Made by a program: the position numbers and the translations under genes
The notes under the pieces: generated by a model
Told to the model about the DNA's origin: nothing
The model's input: the letters and a program-made list of their open reading frames with translations, nothing else
Databases searched by the model: none
From: an uncultured Caryophanales bacterium
GTDB taxonomy: Bacteria > Bacillota_I > Bacilli_A > RF39 > UBA660
Assembly: GCA_947571655.1 (NCBI GenBank)
Contig: CANOYR010000013.1
Span: 1-39,533, forward strand
DNA: 39,533 nucleotides
Direction of reading: 5' to 3'
Shown: in pieces, positions 32,842 through 39,533 of the stretch
Layout of the letters: each line of letters begins with the position of its first letter
Position numbering within the stretch: the stretch's first letter is position 1

Positions 32842-34317
32842 ATGTATACAGAAGAGAGAAAAAGTAATTTACTAAAAGAGTTTTTACTGAAATTGATTCT
32901 AATTATTATCTTTGTTTTATTATTGATTTGGCTAATACCTTGGCCAAATATGGATTCTTATATGGATGCTTTAAATCCATTAAAGAGTCAAATCTTTAAT
33001 TCTAATATTCAAACAATGAAAGATGCAGCAATTACTTATTTTACGAGTGAGCGATTACCTCAAAATGTAGGAGATAAGAAGACGCTTACCTTACAACAAA
33101 TGTTAGATATGAAATTATTAATTCCATTTGTTGATAAAAATGGAGATTCTTGTGATGTTACAGCATCTTATGTTACTATTGAAAAACAAGAAACAGAATA
33201 TTTAATGAAAGTAAACCTAAAATGTGGAGAAGAAGAAAACTATATTTTAGTACATTTAGGATGTTATGCGTATTGTACAACGGATATTTGTGAAAAGAAA
33301 GATGTAGCAACACCAGTAAAACCAGTGATTGTTGGAAAATCCACACCAAAACCAACCAATTCTTCAAATAATGTACCTACCTATGTTCCAACACCAACAA
33401 CACTACCAACACCATGTCCAACTTGTCCGACTTATCCACCAACACCGACAAATAATCCGAATATTCCAAATACTCCAACGCCAACGAACAAGCCAACACC
33501 GTCACCAACGAATAAACCAACACCAAGTAATAAGCCTACACCAAGTAATAAACCTACACCAACGAATAAACCAACTCCACCACCAACATATAAACCAAAT
33601 AAAAAGTACGAGTATGTAAAATCAGAGAGTGCGTACTGTTCTAATTGGTCGAGCTGGTCAACAAAGATGCTAAAGAAAAATGAAACAGTTAAAGAAGTAA
33701 ATACAATTAATCGTGTGGTAGAAGATTTAGGAACAAAACGAGTTCAAGTAGGAGTTGTTACTGCAAAATATCAAAAAGTTTATGTTACAACAAACGAATT
33801 AGTTCAAACATCTTCTTATACATATAAAGTATGTAAAAATTATTCTTATGTAGTATCTGGTGGTACGAATGGTACAATTTATCAAGTGAGTGGAGATTGG
33901 AAATACTCTGGTCAAACTTATACAGGAAGTACACCTCCAAGGGATACACCAACTTCTCGCTGGATTCCAGTAGGAGTGGATACAGAACAATGTAAATCTG
34001 ATTGTGTAAGTCATCCAATTACAATCTATAAAGAACAGGTTCGTAGTGGAACTGCATATTCTAGTCCACTTCAAGTAACTGCCACTTGTACTGATATTGA
34101 AGAAAGATCATTACCAGTTTATGTAAACACTACAAAAACAACTGAAAAGACCGTAATGATAGAGCCTGAAAAACCATTATATGGAGATATTCACTTCTAT
34201 CGTGAAAAGACTTGTAATACAGTAGTAGCAGCAAAGACTTATAAACAATGTTCTACTTACAATGATAAAAACCTACTAAATAATGGTTACGGATATAGTG
34301 GTAACTACTGTAACTAA
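32842..34317 (+). CDS. Membrane-anchored cysteine-containing surface protein with Pro/Thr-rich repeat linker
   Basis: 491 residues; I do not recognise a named family. An N-terminal membrane helix (12-34) is followed by a globular part (about 45-155) with TLTLQQMLDMKLLIPFVDKN, a layout reminiscent of pilin-like or pseudopilin globular domains but not proof of one. It contains paired cysteines (104, 128, 141, 145, 150). Residues about 165-252 are a Pro/Thr/Asn/Lys linker built from PTNKPT/PSNKPT units. The C-terminal region (253-491) has more cysteines and Tyr/Ser/Thr-rich repeats such as YKVCKNYSYV. The order anchor-domain-linker-domain suggests an exposed surface protein. The gene for a 934-residue membrane protein follows after 20 nt, probably in the same operon. 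Confidence 0.75.
   Translation: MYTEERKSNLLKEFLLKLILIIIFVLLLIWLIPWPNMDSYMDALNPLKSQIFNSNIQTMKDAAITYFTSERLPQNVGDKKTLTLQQMLDMKLLIPFVDKNGDSCDVTASYVTIEKQETEYLMKVNLKCGEEENYILVHLGCYAYCTTDICEKKDVATPVKPVIVGKSTPKPTNSSNNVPTYVPTPTTLPTPCPTCPTYPPTPTNNPNIPNTPTPTNKPTPSPTNKPTPSNKPTPSNKPTPTNKPTPPPTYKPNKKYEYVKSESAYCSNWSSWSTKMLKKNETVKEVNTINRVVEDLGTKRVQVGVVTAKYQKVYVTTNELVQTSSYTYKVCKNYSYVVSGGTNGTIYQVSGDWKYSGQTYTGSTPPRDTPTSRWIPVGVDTEQCKSDCVSHPITIYKEQVRSGTAYSSPLQVTATCTDIEERSLPVYVNTTKTTEKTVMIEPEKPLYGDIHFYREKTCNTVVAAKTYKQCSTYNDKNLLNNGYGYSGNYCN
33481..33576 (+). repeat. 18-bp tandem repeats encoding PTNKPT/PSNKPT
   Basis: Five near-identical 18-bp units: one at 33481-33498, a 6-bp insertion, then four contiguous at 33505-33522, 33523-33540, 33541-33558 and 33559-33576. 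Each encodes a six-residue unit of the linker in the 491-residue surface protein. The repeat stays in frame and could change copy number by slippage. Confidence 0.85.
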
Positions 34318-34337
34318 TAGAATAAGGAGGAATTGAT

Positions 34338-37142
34338 ATGGAAATCAGATATAATGAGTTAGATAAATTCCGTGGGGAAGACGTAATTAGGATTACGTCT
34401 TTGACTGATACCGCTCGTTTTTCACCAGAAGAAAGTTTACTAGAATCTGTTATTGAAATGAATGATGGAAAAGTTTACCTTTTAACGGTAGAAGATGCGG
34501 AAAGAAAAAAAGCAACGGAAGCACTCTTTGATTTAATGAGTCGTGTCGTTATTAAACAAAGAATTCGTCCAAATGCAGAAGATAAATATGAAATTTTTGA
34601 ACAATGTGACATTCATAATAAAGAAGATCAAATGATTTATAGAGATGCCCTTGATGCATATGATGATTATGTAAATGAATATGAGAGTGAAAAAAGAAAG
34701 AGAAAAGTGGTAGGAGCTGCTGTTGGAGCAGGTGCAGCCGTAGCTGCTGCAGGTGCAGCAGGATATGGACTTTATTCTCACTTTGGAAATCAAGAGCAAG
34801 CAAACGAAGAAACCCTTCAAAATGAAACTCAAGTAGGAAAACCAGAAATTAAGGGAACAAGTTTAGAATTCTATTTTGAAAATGCACCAGAGAGTGAACA
34901 GTTAACTTTTGAGAAAAGTTTTTATCCAGCCTATGAAAAATTAAATACACAAATGGCTTCTCATACTTATACAAGTGAAGCAGGAGTATTTGGAAGACTT
35001 GGATTAACGACTGCACAAGCCCGATTATTATTCTTAGTATCTCATAATTATTCCGATGAACAAATCGCTGAAATTATGGGTGGAGAATTATTTAATCAAA
35101 TTCCAATGGTAGATAACGAGGGGAATCCAGTGCTTGATGAAAATGGACAACAAGTAATGGAAGATTCTGCAGTAATTATTAATCAAGCTTATGAAGTGTT
35201 CCAACAATGGTTCAAAGATGCACCTTTAACTTCTGATGATATAGAAGCAGTTACTGGATTCTTTGATACAGAACATGATAAAGAAATTATTCGTAAATTT
35301 ATCACAGGACATAATGCAATTTTAGAAGCTACTACAGATAAAGAAAGAGAAGAGGCAGCAAAAGCTCAACGTGCCTTATATGATCAAATTTTTGCGAGTG
35401 ATATCACTGATTCTGATACGAAAGTAAGTGATGAAGCAACTGCATTCCTATCTAGAACTATGTATGTTGCCGATTATGAACTTGCGAATGCCTATAATTA
35501 TACAAGTACAGAACTTGTTTATAAGGTTGGAACAGAAGAAAGAGTTGAAGTTACAACAAATTTATATGGAGAACAATTTGACGCTTGGTTCCGTTATGGA
35601 ATGCCAAATTTTGATAGTGAAAACTATTTAAAACGTGTTGGAAAAAATCCAAATCAATATTATGTAAATAAATCAAGTGCTACAATGAGCATTACGGATG
35701 CAACTTGTGATTACGTTTTCGGAAAAATTACAAGTGCAAATGAATACATTCGAGATTTACAAAATGCAGATACTGATATTGAAGTATCTAGTAGTCAACA
35801 ACTCGCAATGATTGAACAAAGACTTGCGGCAGGAGAAGAACTTACAGCAGATGATTTTAATCAAATTAAAAATGGAATGCATGTGATTTCTAAATTAGAT
35901 CAAATCAAAGAAAGAACCTACTCAATTGTTGATATTGAAGATTTGATGAGAAATAAATTGATGGAATTAGACAAATATCCAATCCATACAGAAGTATTTG
36001 CTGAAAAATGGGCAAATACTGTAATAGCAATTAAAGATCAGTTATCTCCCGTAAAATCTAGTGGTCGCAGTACTGGAAGTGGAGCTCCTACAAATCCAGT
36101 AACTTTCAATCAAGGGACAACAGAAGAAAATTGGCAAAATGCGCAAGAGGAACTTATAAAACGTGGAGCAACTCCTGAGCAAGCAACGCAGATGTTAACC
36201 CAAGCAGAAGAAGAAGAGAACGAAAGAAAAGGAATTTTAGGAAGAGACAATGCCGAAACAGCTCAAAAAGCGCAAGCAGAAGCCGATAAACGTACACAAG
36301 AAAATCAAGCAAAATACAATGAAATTTGGAATTATGCATATAGTTGGTACAGTCAACATGGAACAGGAAATGGAACTCCTTCTTTAGAGGGAAGTTACCT
36401 AAGTAATACAACTTCGATTGATAAAAATGATACAGCTGGGAAAGTAACCGTTCGTGATGCTTATATTGATGGAAAAGAGGCAGGAATTGCCAAATATAAT
36501 CAAGACTTAATTAATAAAGCCAATAGTGGTGATAAAAAAGCGGAAGAAGAGGCTAGAGATAAAGATTTAATTACTGGTGGGGAAGAAAAAGTTGATTCTT
36601 GGTTGAAAGATTATATTCAAGATGGAAGTATTAGTACAGATGGAAAAGGAAATACGACAGCAGAAGATTATATTGACAAAAAAAATGATGAGAATTCAAA
36701 TAACAATAATCAGCCAACAGTGACAAATCCAGGAATAGTAATGCCGCCTCCTGTTGAAGATAATACACAAAATACCACAACTCCAGATCAGAACTATGGT
36801 TATGACAATCAATTACCTGAAGGATTTGCTCCAATCGTAGATGATAATGTTAGCGTTGGTGGAGAAACTCAAATCTGGTCAGAAGAGGATATTTTAAATC
36901 AAATTGATGCCATTATGAAACAACAAGATGCAGCAAACAATTACAATGCTACAGTAAGTGATAATATTATCGATCAGGCAATTACAGAAGTTGCACAAGA
37001 AGTGAGCAGTGCTCCAGAAGTAAATGAAGAACCAGCTGTCGAAGAACAAGAAAATAATACTTATGGTGGAGAAGTACAAATTGACGAATCTCTACTAGAA
37101 TATATTTCCTTCGATGAAGATACGACTTCTTATACAAGATAA
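34338..37142 (+). CDS. Large single-pass membrane protein of unknown function
   Basis: 934 residues, family not recognised. An N-terminal cytoplasmic domain of about 120 residues (starts MEIRYNELDKFRGEDVIRIT) ends in a basic stretch EKRKRKV. One Ala/Gly-rich membrane helix follows (about 124-146). The rest, about 780 residues, should be extracytoplasmic. It has an ordered Asp/Glu-rich region (about 165-570), a Ser/Gly/Thr hinge near 575-590, a helical Gln/Glu-rich region around 600-670, an Asn/Gln-rich low-complexity stretch (SNNNNQP) and a tail with two copies of GGE-x-Q-I (GGETQI, GGEVQI) followed by acidic residues. AAGGAGGAATT lies upstream. It is second in an operon with the 491-residue surface protein. 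Confidence 0.75.
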   Translation: MEIRYNELDKFRGEDVIRITSLTDTARFSPEESLLESVIEMNDGKVYLLTVEDAERKKATEALFDLMSRVVIKQRIRPNAEDKYEIFEQCDIHNKEDQMIYRDALDAYDDYVNEYESEKRKRKVVGAAVGAGAAVAAAGAAGYGLYSHFGNQEQANEETLQNETQVGKPEIKGTSLEFYFENAPESEQLTFEKSFYPAYEKLNTQMASHTYTSEAGVFGRLGLTTAQARLLFLVSHNYSDEQIAEIMGGELFNQIPMVDNEGNPVLDENGQQVMEDSAVIINQAYEVFQQWFKDAPLTSDDIEAVTGFFDTEHDKEIIRKFITGHNAILEATTDKEREEAAKAQRALYDQIFASDITDSDTKVSDEATAFLSRTMYVADYELANAYNYTSTELVYKVGTEERVEVTTNLYGEQFDAWFRYGMPNFDSENYLKRVGKNPNQYYVNKSSATMSITDATCDYVFGKITSANEYIRDLQNADTDIEVSSSQQLAMIEQRLAAGEELTADDFNQIKNGMHVISKLDQIKERTYSIVDIEDLMRNKLMELDKYPIHTEVFAEKWANTVIAIKDQLSPVKSSGRSTGSGAPTNPVTFNQGTTEENWQNAQEELIKRGATPEQATQMLTQAEEEENERKGILGRDNAETAQKAQAEADKRTQENQAKYNEIWNYAYSWYSQHGTGNGTPSLEGSYLSNTTSIDKNDTAGKVTVRDAYIDGKEAGIAKYNQDLINKANSGDKKAEEEARDKDLITGGEEKVDSWLKDYIQDGSISTDGKGNTTAEDYIDKKNDENSNNNNQPTVTNPGIVMPPPVEDNTQNTTTPDQNYGYDNQLPEGFAPIVDDNVSVGGETQIWSEEDILNQIDAIMKQQDAANNYNATVSDNIIDQAITEVAQEVSSAPEVNEEPAVEEQENNTYGGEVQIDESLLEYISFDEDTTSYTR

Positions 37143-37166
37143 AAAGATAGGTTTCTATCTTTTTTC
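37141..37166 (+). terminator. Terminator after the surface-protein operon
   Basis: AAAAAGATAG (37141-37150), loop GTTT, CTATCTTTTTT (37155-37165). The stem starts within the stop codon. Confidence 0.85.
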
Positions 37167-37176
37167 TTAATTTTTA

Positions 37177-37205
37177 TTGACATTTATCAATATTATGCAT
37201 ATAAT
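37177..37205 (+). promoter_or_regulatory. Consensus promoter of infC-rpmI-rplT
   Basis: TTGACA (37177-37182), 17 nt, TATAAT (37200-37205): both hexamers are perfect consensus, as suits a ribosomal-protein operon. Confidence 0.9.
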
Positions 37206-37211
37206 AAATGT

Positions 37212-37341
37212 TGAAATAAAAGGGAAAGAGATTTTGAATCCACCTGATGAGCGAATAGCCATAGGTAAAGAGCCACAATGAATTATTATCAAAATAATTT
37301 TGATTGCTTCTTGGATGGATTCTAATGTTTCCATCCTTTTA
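37212..37341 (+). promoter_or_regulatory. L20-leader-like attenuator before infC
   Basis: A leader of about 150 nt runs from the promoter to infC. Its 3' part holds a terminator: GGATGGA (37313-37319) with TCCATCC (37330-37336) followed by TTTTA. GAATCCA (37236-37242) can instead pair with TGGATTC (37316-37322), which overlaps the 5' arm of the terminator and so forms an antiterminator; the pairing extends to nine of ten positions with one mismatch and one wobble. In Bacillus the L20 protein controls this same operon by promoting termination in the leader. The position and the mutually exclusive stems fit that mechanism. L20 binding itself cannot be seen. Confidence 0.7.
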
Positions 37342-37362
37342 TATTTAATGGAGGTGTTTTAT

Positions 37363-37893
37363 ATAGCAAGTAATAAGAATGGTTTACTAATCAATGAGAA
37401 AATCAAAGCAAATACAGTGCTAGTTATTGGACCCAATGGAGAACAAGTGGGAACAAAGCCTTTAAAAGATGCATTAACACTTGCAAGTTATGCAGGACTT
37501 GATTTAGTTTTAATGAATCCGAATGGAAATCCACCAGTCTGTAAGGTAATGGATTACAACAAATACCGTTATGAAAGACAGAAAAAGGAAAAAGAGGCAA
37601 CAAAAAAACAGAGAGCTACCAATTCTCAACTAAAAGAATTTCGCCTATCTCCAGTAATTGATATTGGAGACTTTGAAACGAAATTAAGAAATGTTAGGAA
37701 ATATCTTGAAAAAGGAGATAAAATTAAACTATCCATTCGATTCAAAGGAAGACAGATGGCTCATACAGAACTTGGAAGAGAAGTACTAGACAAATTTGCA
37801 TCAAAGCTAGAAGATATTTCAAGTATTGAGCAATCTGCAAAGTTAGATGGTAGAACTATGATCATGTTATTGGCACCAAAAAAAGAGAAATAG
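37363..37893 (+). CDS. infC: Translation initiation factor IF-3, probable AUA start
   Basis: 176 residues from ATA 37363. IF-3 binds the 30S subunit, prevents premature 50S joining and checks the start codon. The N-domain has NGLLINEKIKANTVLVIGPN and LASYAGLDLVLM, then DYNKYRYERQKKEKEA in the linker. The C-domain has KEFRLSPVIDIGDFETKLRN and KIKLSIRFKGRQMAHTELGR. ATA is placed 8 nt after GGAGG (37350-37354), the ideal distance. The nearest in-frame ATG (37348) and GTG overlap that site, and the codon after ATA begins the family-typical SNKNGLLINE. IF-3 genes commonly use AUU or similar rare starts for autoregulation. It is first in the infC-rpmI-rplT operon. Confidence 0.93.
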   Translation: MASNKNGLLINEKIKANTVLVIGPNGEQVGTKPLKDALTLASYAGLDLVLMNPNGNPPVCKVMDYNKYRYERQKKEKEATKKQRATNSQLKEFRLSPVIDIGDFETKLRNVRKYLEKGDKIKLSIRFKGRQMAHTELGREVLDKFASKLEDISSIEQSAKLDGRTMIMLLAPKKEK

Positions 37894-37902
37894 GAGGACA
37901 AA

Positions 37903-38091
37903 ATGGGAAAATTAAAAACTCATAAAGGGACAAAGAAAGTTTTAAATATTAGAAAAAGTGGAACTGTTACAATGGGACACCCAGGTTCTAGACATAATAC
38001 AGGAAGTAAGAGTGCATCCTTTAATCGTAAGAAAAGAAAAAGTGTACATTTAAGTAGTGGGGATGCTAAGAGATTTAAAAATATTATTTAA
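37903..38091 (+). CDS. rpmI: Ribosomal protein L35
   Basis: 62 residues, slightly shorter than the usual 64-66. Motifs: MGKLKTHKGTKKVLNIRKSG and SASFNRKKRKSVHLSSGDAK, typical of bL35. It is highly basic, as expected for an rRNA-binding protein of the large subunit. AGGAGG lies directly upstream; the gene starts 9 nt after infC and rplT follows after 29 nt, the standard order in Bacillota. Confidence 0.96.
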   Translation: MGKLKTHKGTKKVLNIRKSGTVTMGHPGSRHNTGSKSASFNRKKRKSVHLSSGDAKRFKNII

Positions 38092-38120
38092 TCCCATAAG
38101 TAAGAAGGAGGAAGAAACAT

Positions 38121-38666
38121 ATGGCAAGAGTTAAAAATGGAGCAACTACGAAAGCTCGTCATAAAAAAGTATTAAAACAGGCGAAAGGATACTTCGGAAG
38201 TAAGCATAGACTATATAAAACAGCAAAAGAACAATTGATGCATTCTGGTCAATATGCTTTTAGAGATAGAAAACAAAAGAAAAGAGATTTTAGAAAATTA
38301 TGGATTACAAGAATCAATGCAGCATGCCATTTAAACGGTATTAGCTATTCTAAATTCATGAATGGTCTTACAAAAGCTGGTGTTGAAATTAATCGTAAAA
38401 TGCTTTCAGAAATCGCTATTAATGATGAAAAGGCATTTCAAGAATTAGTAGAAATTGCAAAATCAGGGAAAGTAAAAAATACACCTGTTAAGGAAAAAAA
38501 GCAAGAGAATAAAACAGAAACTAAAAAATCTATAGAAAAAGAAGAAGAAAAAGTAGAACTATCTAAATTAACAGTTGCAGAGTTAAAAGAGATGGCAAAA
38601 AAGAAAAAAATTGAAGGATATACTTCAATGAAAAAAGCAGAATTAGTTGCTGCTTTAGAAAAATAA
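38121..38666 (+). CDS. rplT: Ribosomal protein L20 with a C-terminal Rho-N/SAP-like extension
   Basis: 181 residues, against about 117-120 for normal bL20. Residues 1-117 are a full L20: [54 protein letters not shown] and [17 protein letters not shown]. Residues 118-146 form a Lys/Glu-rich linker. Residues 147-181 read [20 protein letters not shown] and [15 protein letters not shown], a helix-extended-loop-helix pattern matching the Rho N-terminal (SAP-like) fold that often binds nucleic acid. The linker is low-complexity and in frame with no sign of frameshift. L20 assembles the large subunit early and represses its own operon in Bacillus. Function of the extension is unknown. Confidence 0.95.
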   Translation: MARVKNGATTKARHKKVLKQAKGYFGSKHRLYKTAKEQLMHSGQYAFRDRKQKKRDFRKLWITRINAACHLNGISYSKFMNGLTKAGVEINRKMLSEIAINDEKAFQELVEIAKSGKVKNTPVKEKKQENKTETKKSIEKEEEKVELSKLTVAELKEMAKKKKIEGYTSMKKAELVAALEK

Positions 38667-38682
38667 ACATATTAGTGAATTG

Positions 38683-38712
38683 ATTCATCGAGTGCCCATT
38701 TAGGTGATGAAT
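38683..38712 (+). promoter_or_regulatory. Hairpin in the rplT-rpsB gap, possible rpsB leader element
   Basis: ATTCATC (38683-38689) pairs with GATGAAT (38706-38712) around a 16-nt loop, followed by TTTAG. It lies between rplT and the rpsB ribosome site. It could be a weak terminator or an S2 leader element. No separate rpsB promoter is clear. Confidence 0.35.
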
Positions 38713-38754
38713 TTTAGAAATTAATAGAAGAGAAAAACGAAAGGAAGAAAATTT

Positions 38755-39533
38755 ATGACAGTAGTTTCAATGAATTATTTATTAGAAGCAGGGGTTCATT
38801 TTGGACACCAAAAGAGAAGATGGAATCCTAAAATGAAGGAATATATCTTCACGACCCGTGATGACATTTATATCATCGATTTACAAAAAACAGCAAAAAA
38901 AATTGAGGAGGCTTACAGAGCATTAAAAGAAATTGCTGAAAATGGTGGAAAAATATTATTTGTAGGTACCAAAAAACAAGCACAAGAAGCAGCAGAGGAA
39001 AACGCTACTAGAACCAATATGTATTTCATTAATGAAAGATGGTTAGGTGGTACTTTAACAAACTTCAAGACCATTCGTACGAGAGTTCGTAGAATGGAAG
39101 AAATTGAAAAAATGGAAAAAGATGGTGTTTTTGAAGTTTTACCTAAAAAAGAAGTTATTCAAATCAAGAAAGAATATGAAAAACTTAATAGGAATTTACG
39201 TGGAATTCGTGATATGAAAAAAATTCCAGAGGCTTTAGTTATCGTAGATCCTAGAAAAGAAGAAATTGCTATTAAAGAAGCCCGAATTTTAGGAATTCCA
39301 GTGTTTGGAGTAGTTGATACCAATTGTGATCCAGATATGGTAGATTATGTAATTCCTGGAAATGATGATGCAGTTAGAAGTGTAAAATTGATGATTGGTG
39401 CATTGACGAATGCGATTGCAGAAGTTAACGGAAATGAAGTAATTGATTATCTAACAGAAGAAGACAAATCTAAATCATCAAAGAAAGAAAAGAAAGATTC
39501 TCCAAAAGCAGAACCTAAAAATACAGAAGTGGA
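38755..39533 (+). CDS. rpsB: Ribosomal protein S2, 3' end outside the window
   Basis: 259 codons are visible with no stop. The frame is open to the window edge. Motifs of uS2: [72 protein letters not shown], and [20 protein letters not shown] with [20 protein letters not shown]. The globular S2 core ends near residue 238. After it comes a charged tail ([20 protein letters not shown]) that continues out of the window, so this S2 has a C-terminal extension. AAAGGAAG lies upstream of the ATG. Confidence 0.96.
   Translation, partial: MTVVSMNYLLEAGVHFGHQKRRWNPKMKEYIFTTRDDIYIIDLQKTAKKIEEAYRALKEIAENGGKILFVGTKKQAQEAAEENATRTNMYFINERWLGGTLTNFKTIRTRVRRMEEIEKMEKDGVFEVLPKKEVIQIKKEYEKLNRNLRGIRDMKKIPEALVIVDPRKEEIAIKEARILGIPVFGVVDTNCDPDMVDYVIPGNDDAVRSVKLMIGALTNAIAEVNGNEVIDYLTEEDKSKSSKKEKKDSPKAEPKNTEV

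Noticed and set aside
33329..33619. Plus-strand frame rich in His/Gln inside the surface gene
   Set aside because: It is the +1 shadow of the CCA-rich Pro/Thr linker; low-complexity composition and no start signals.
33799..34074. Overlapping minus-strand frames inside the 491-residue surface gene
   Set aside because: Two overlapping frames of biased composition arise from repetitive Tyr/Thr codons; no ribosome site and no motif.
1..39533. tRNA or rRNA genes, insertion sequences, toxin-antitoxin pairs or prophage
   Set aside because: No cloverleaf with TTCGA-type arms between genes, no rRNA-like segments, no transposase or phage proteins. The only recombinase is the housekeeping-type Xer protein.

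Overview
The window is AT-rich bacterial chromosome (about 30% G+C by eye) with strong GGAGG-type ribosome binding sites and TTGACA/TATAAT promoters. TGA is used as a stop (for example at 19397-19399) and TGG as Trp, so this is the standard bacterial code, not the Mycoplasma code. An infC-rpmI-rplT operon, topA followed by a Xer recombinase, ftsA-ftsZ, pyruvate phosphate dikinase and a Streptococcus-like type II CRISPR repeat point to a low-GC Bacillota, plausibly a gut-type member of the Bacilli (Erysipelotrichia/RF39-like). The lineage is inference. I see no rRNA, tRNA, insertion sequence or prophage genes.

Layout. (1) 1-5.3 kb, envelope and accessory genes: the 3' end of a BceB/FtsX-type ABC permease with a possible frameshift, a VanZ-RDD fusion, a membrane-anchored XRE regulator, and an arylsulfotransferase-family protein directly followed by a CPHC thioredoxin-fold protein. 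(2) 5.5-18.4 kb, surface polysaccharide: an initiating sugar-phosphate transferase in its own transcription unit; a Wzy-like polymerase, pyruvyl transferase, Wzx flippase and two GT4 glycosyltransferases; an LCP ligase and a VanZ protein; an opposite-strand double-HTH regulator; a flavoprotein; then the Wzz-kinase-phosphatase trio (CpsC, CpsD, CpsB). Together they could initiate, assemble, export, length-control and anchor one acidic cell-wall polymer. (3) 18.5-20.3 kb: a short-chain dehydrogenase, a small cas-less type II CRISPR array read on the minus strand, and a small membrane protein. (4) 20.5-27 kb, division and topology: ftsA, ftsZ, topA, an unrecognised 252-residue protein and a XerC-like recombinase. 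(5) 27-32.8 kb: ppdK, a PMT-family mannosyltransferase, a PfkB kinase and a stand-alone Smr protein. (6) 32.8-37.1 kb: two large membrane-anchored surface proteins of unknown function, forming an operon behind a strong promoter. (7) 37.2 kb to the end, translation: an attenuator-controlled infC-rpmI-rplT operon and a truncated rpsB.

Most interesting points: L20 carries a C-terminal extension ending in a Rho-N/SAP-like domain; infC appears to start at AUA behind a readable terminator/antiterminator; the arylsulfotransferase has a coupled thioredoxin-fold partner reminiscent of AssT-DsbL; the CRISPR array has no cas genes nearby and its decayed end merges with a terminator; promoters lie inside the preceding terminator at three places; and the 491/934-residue surface pair is unrecognised.
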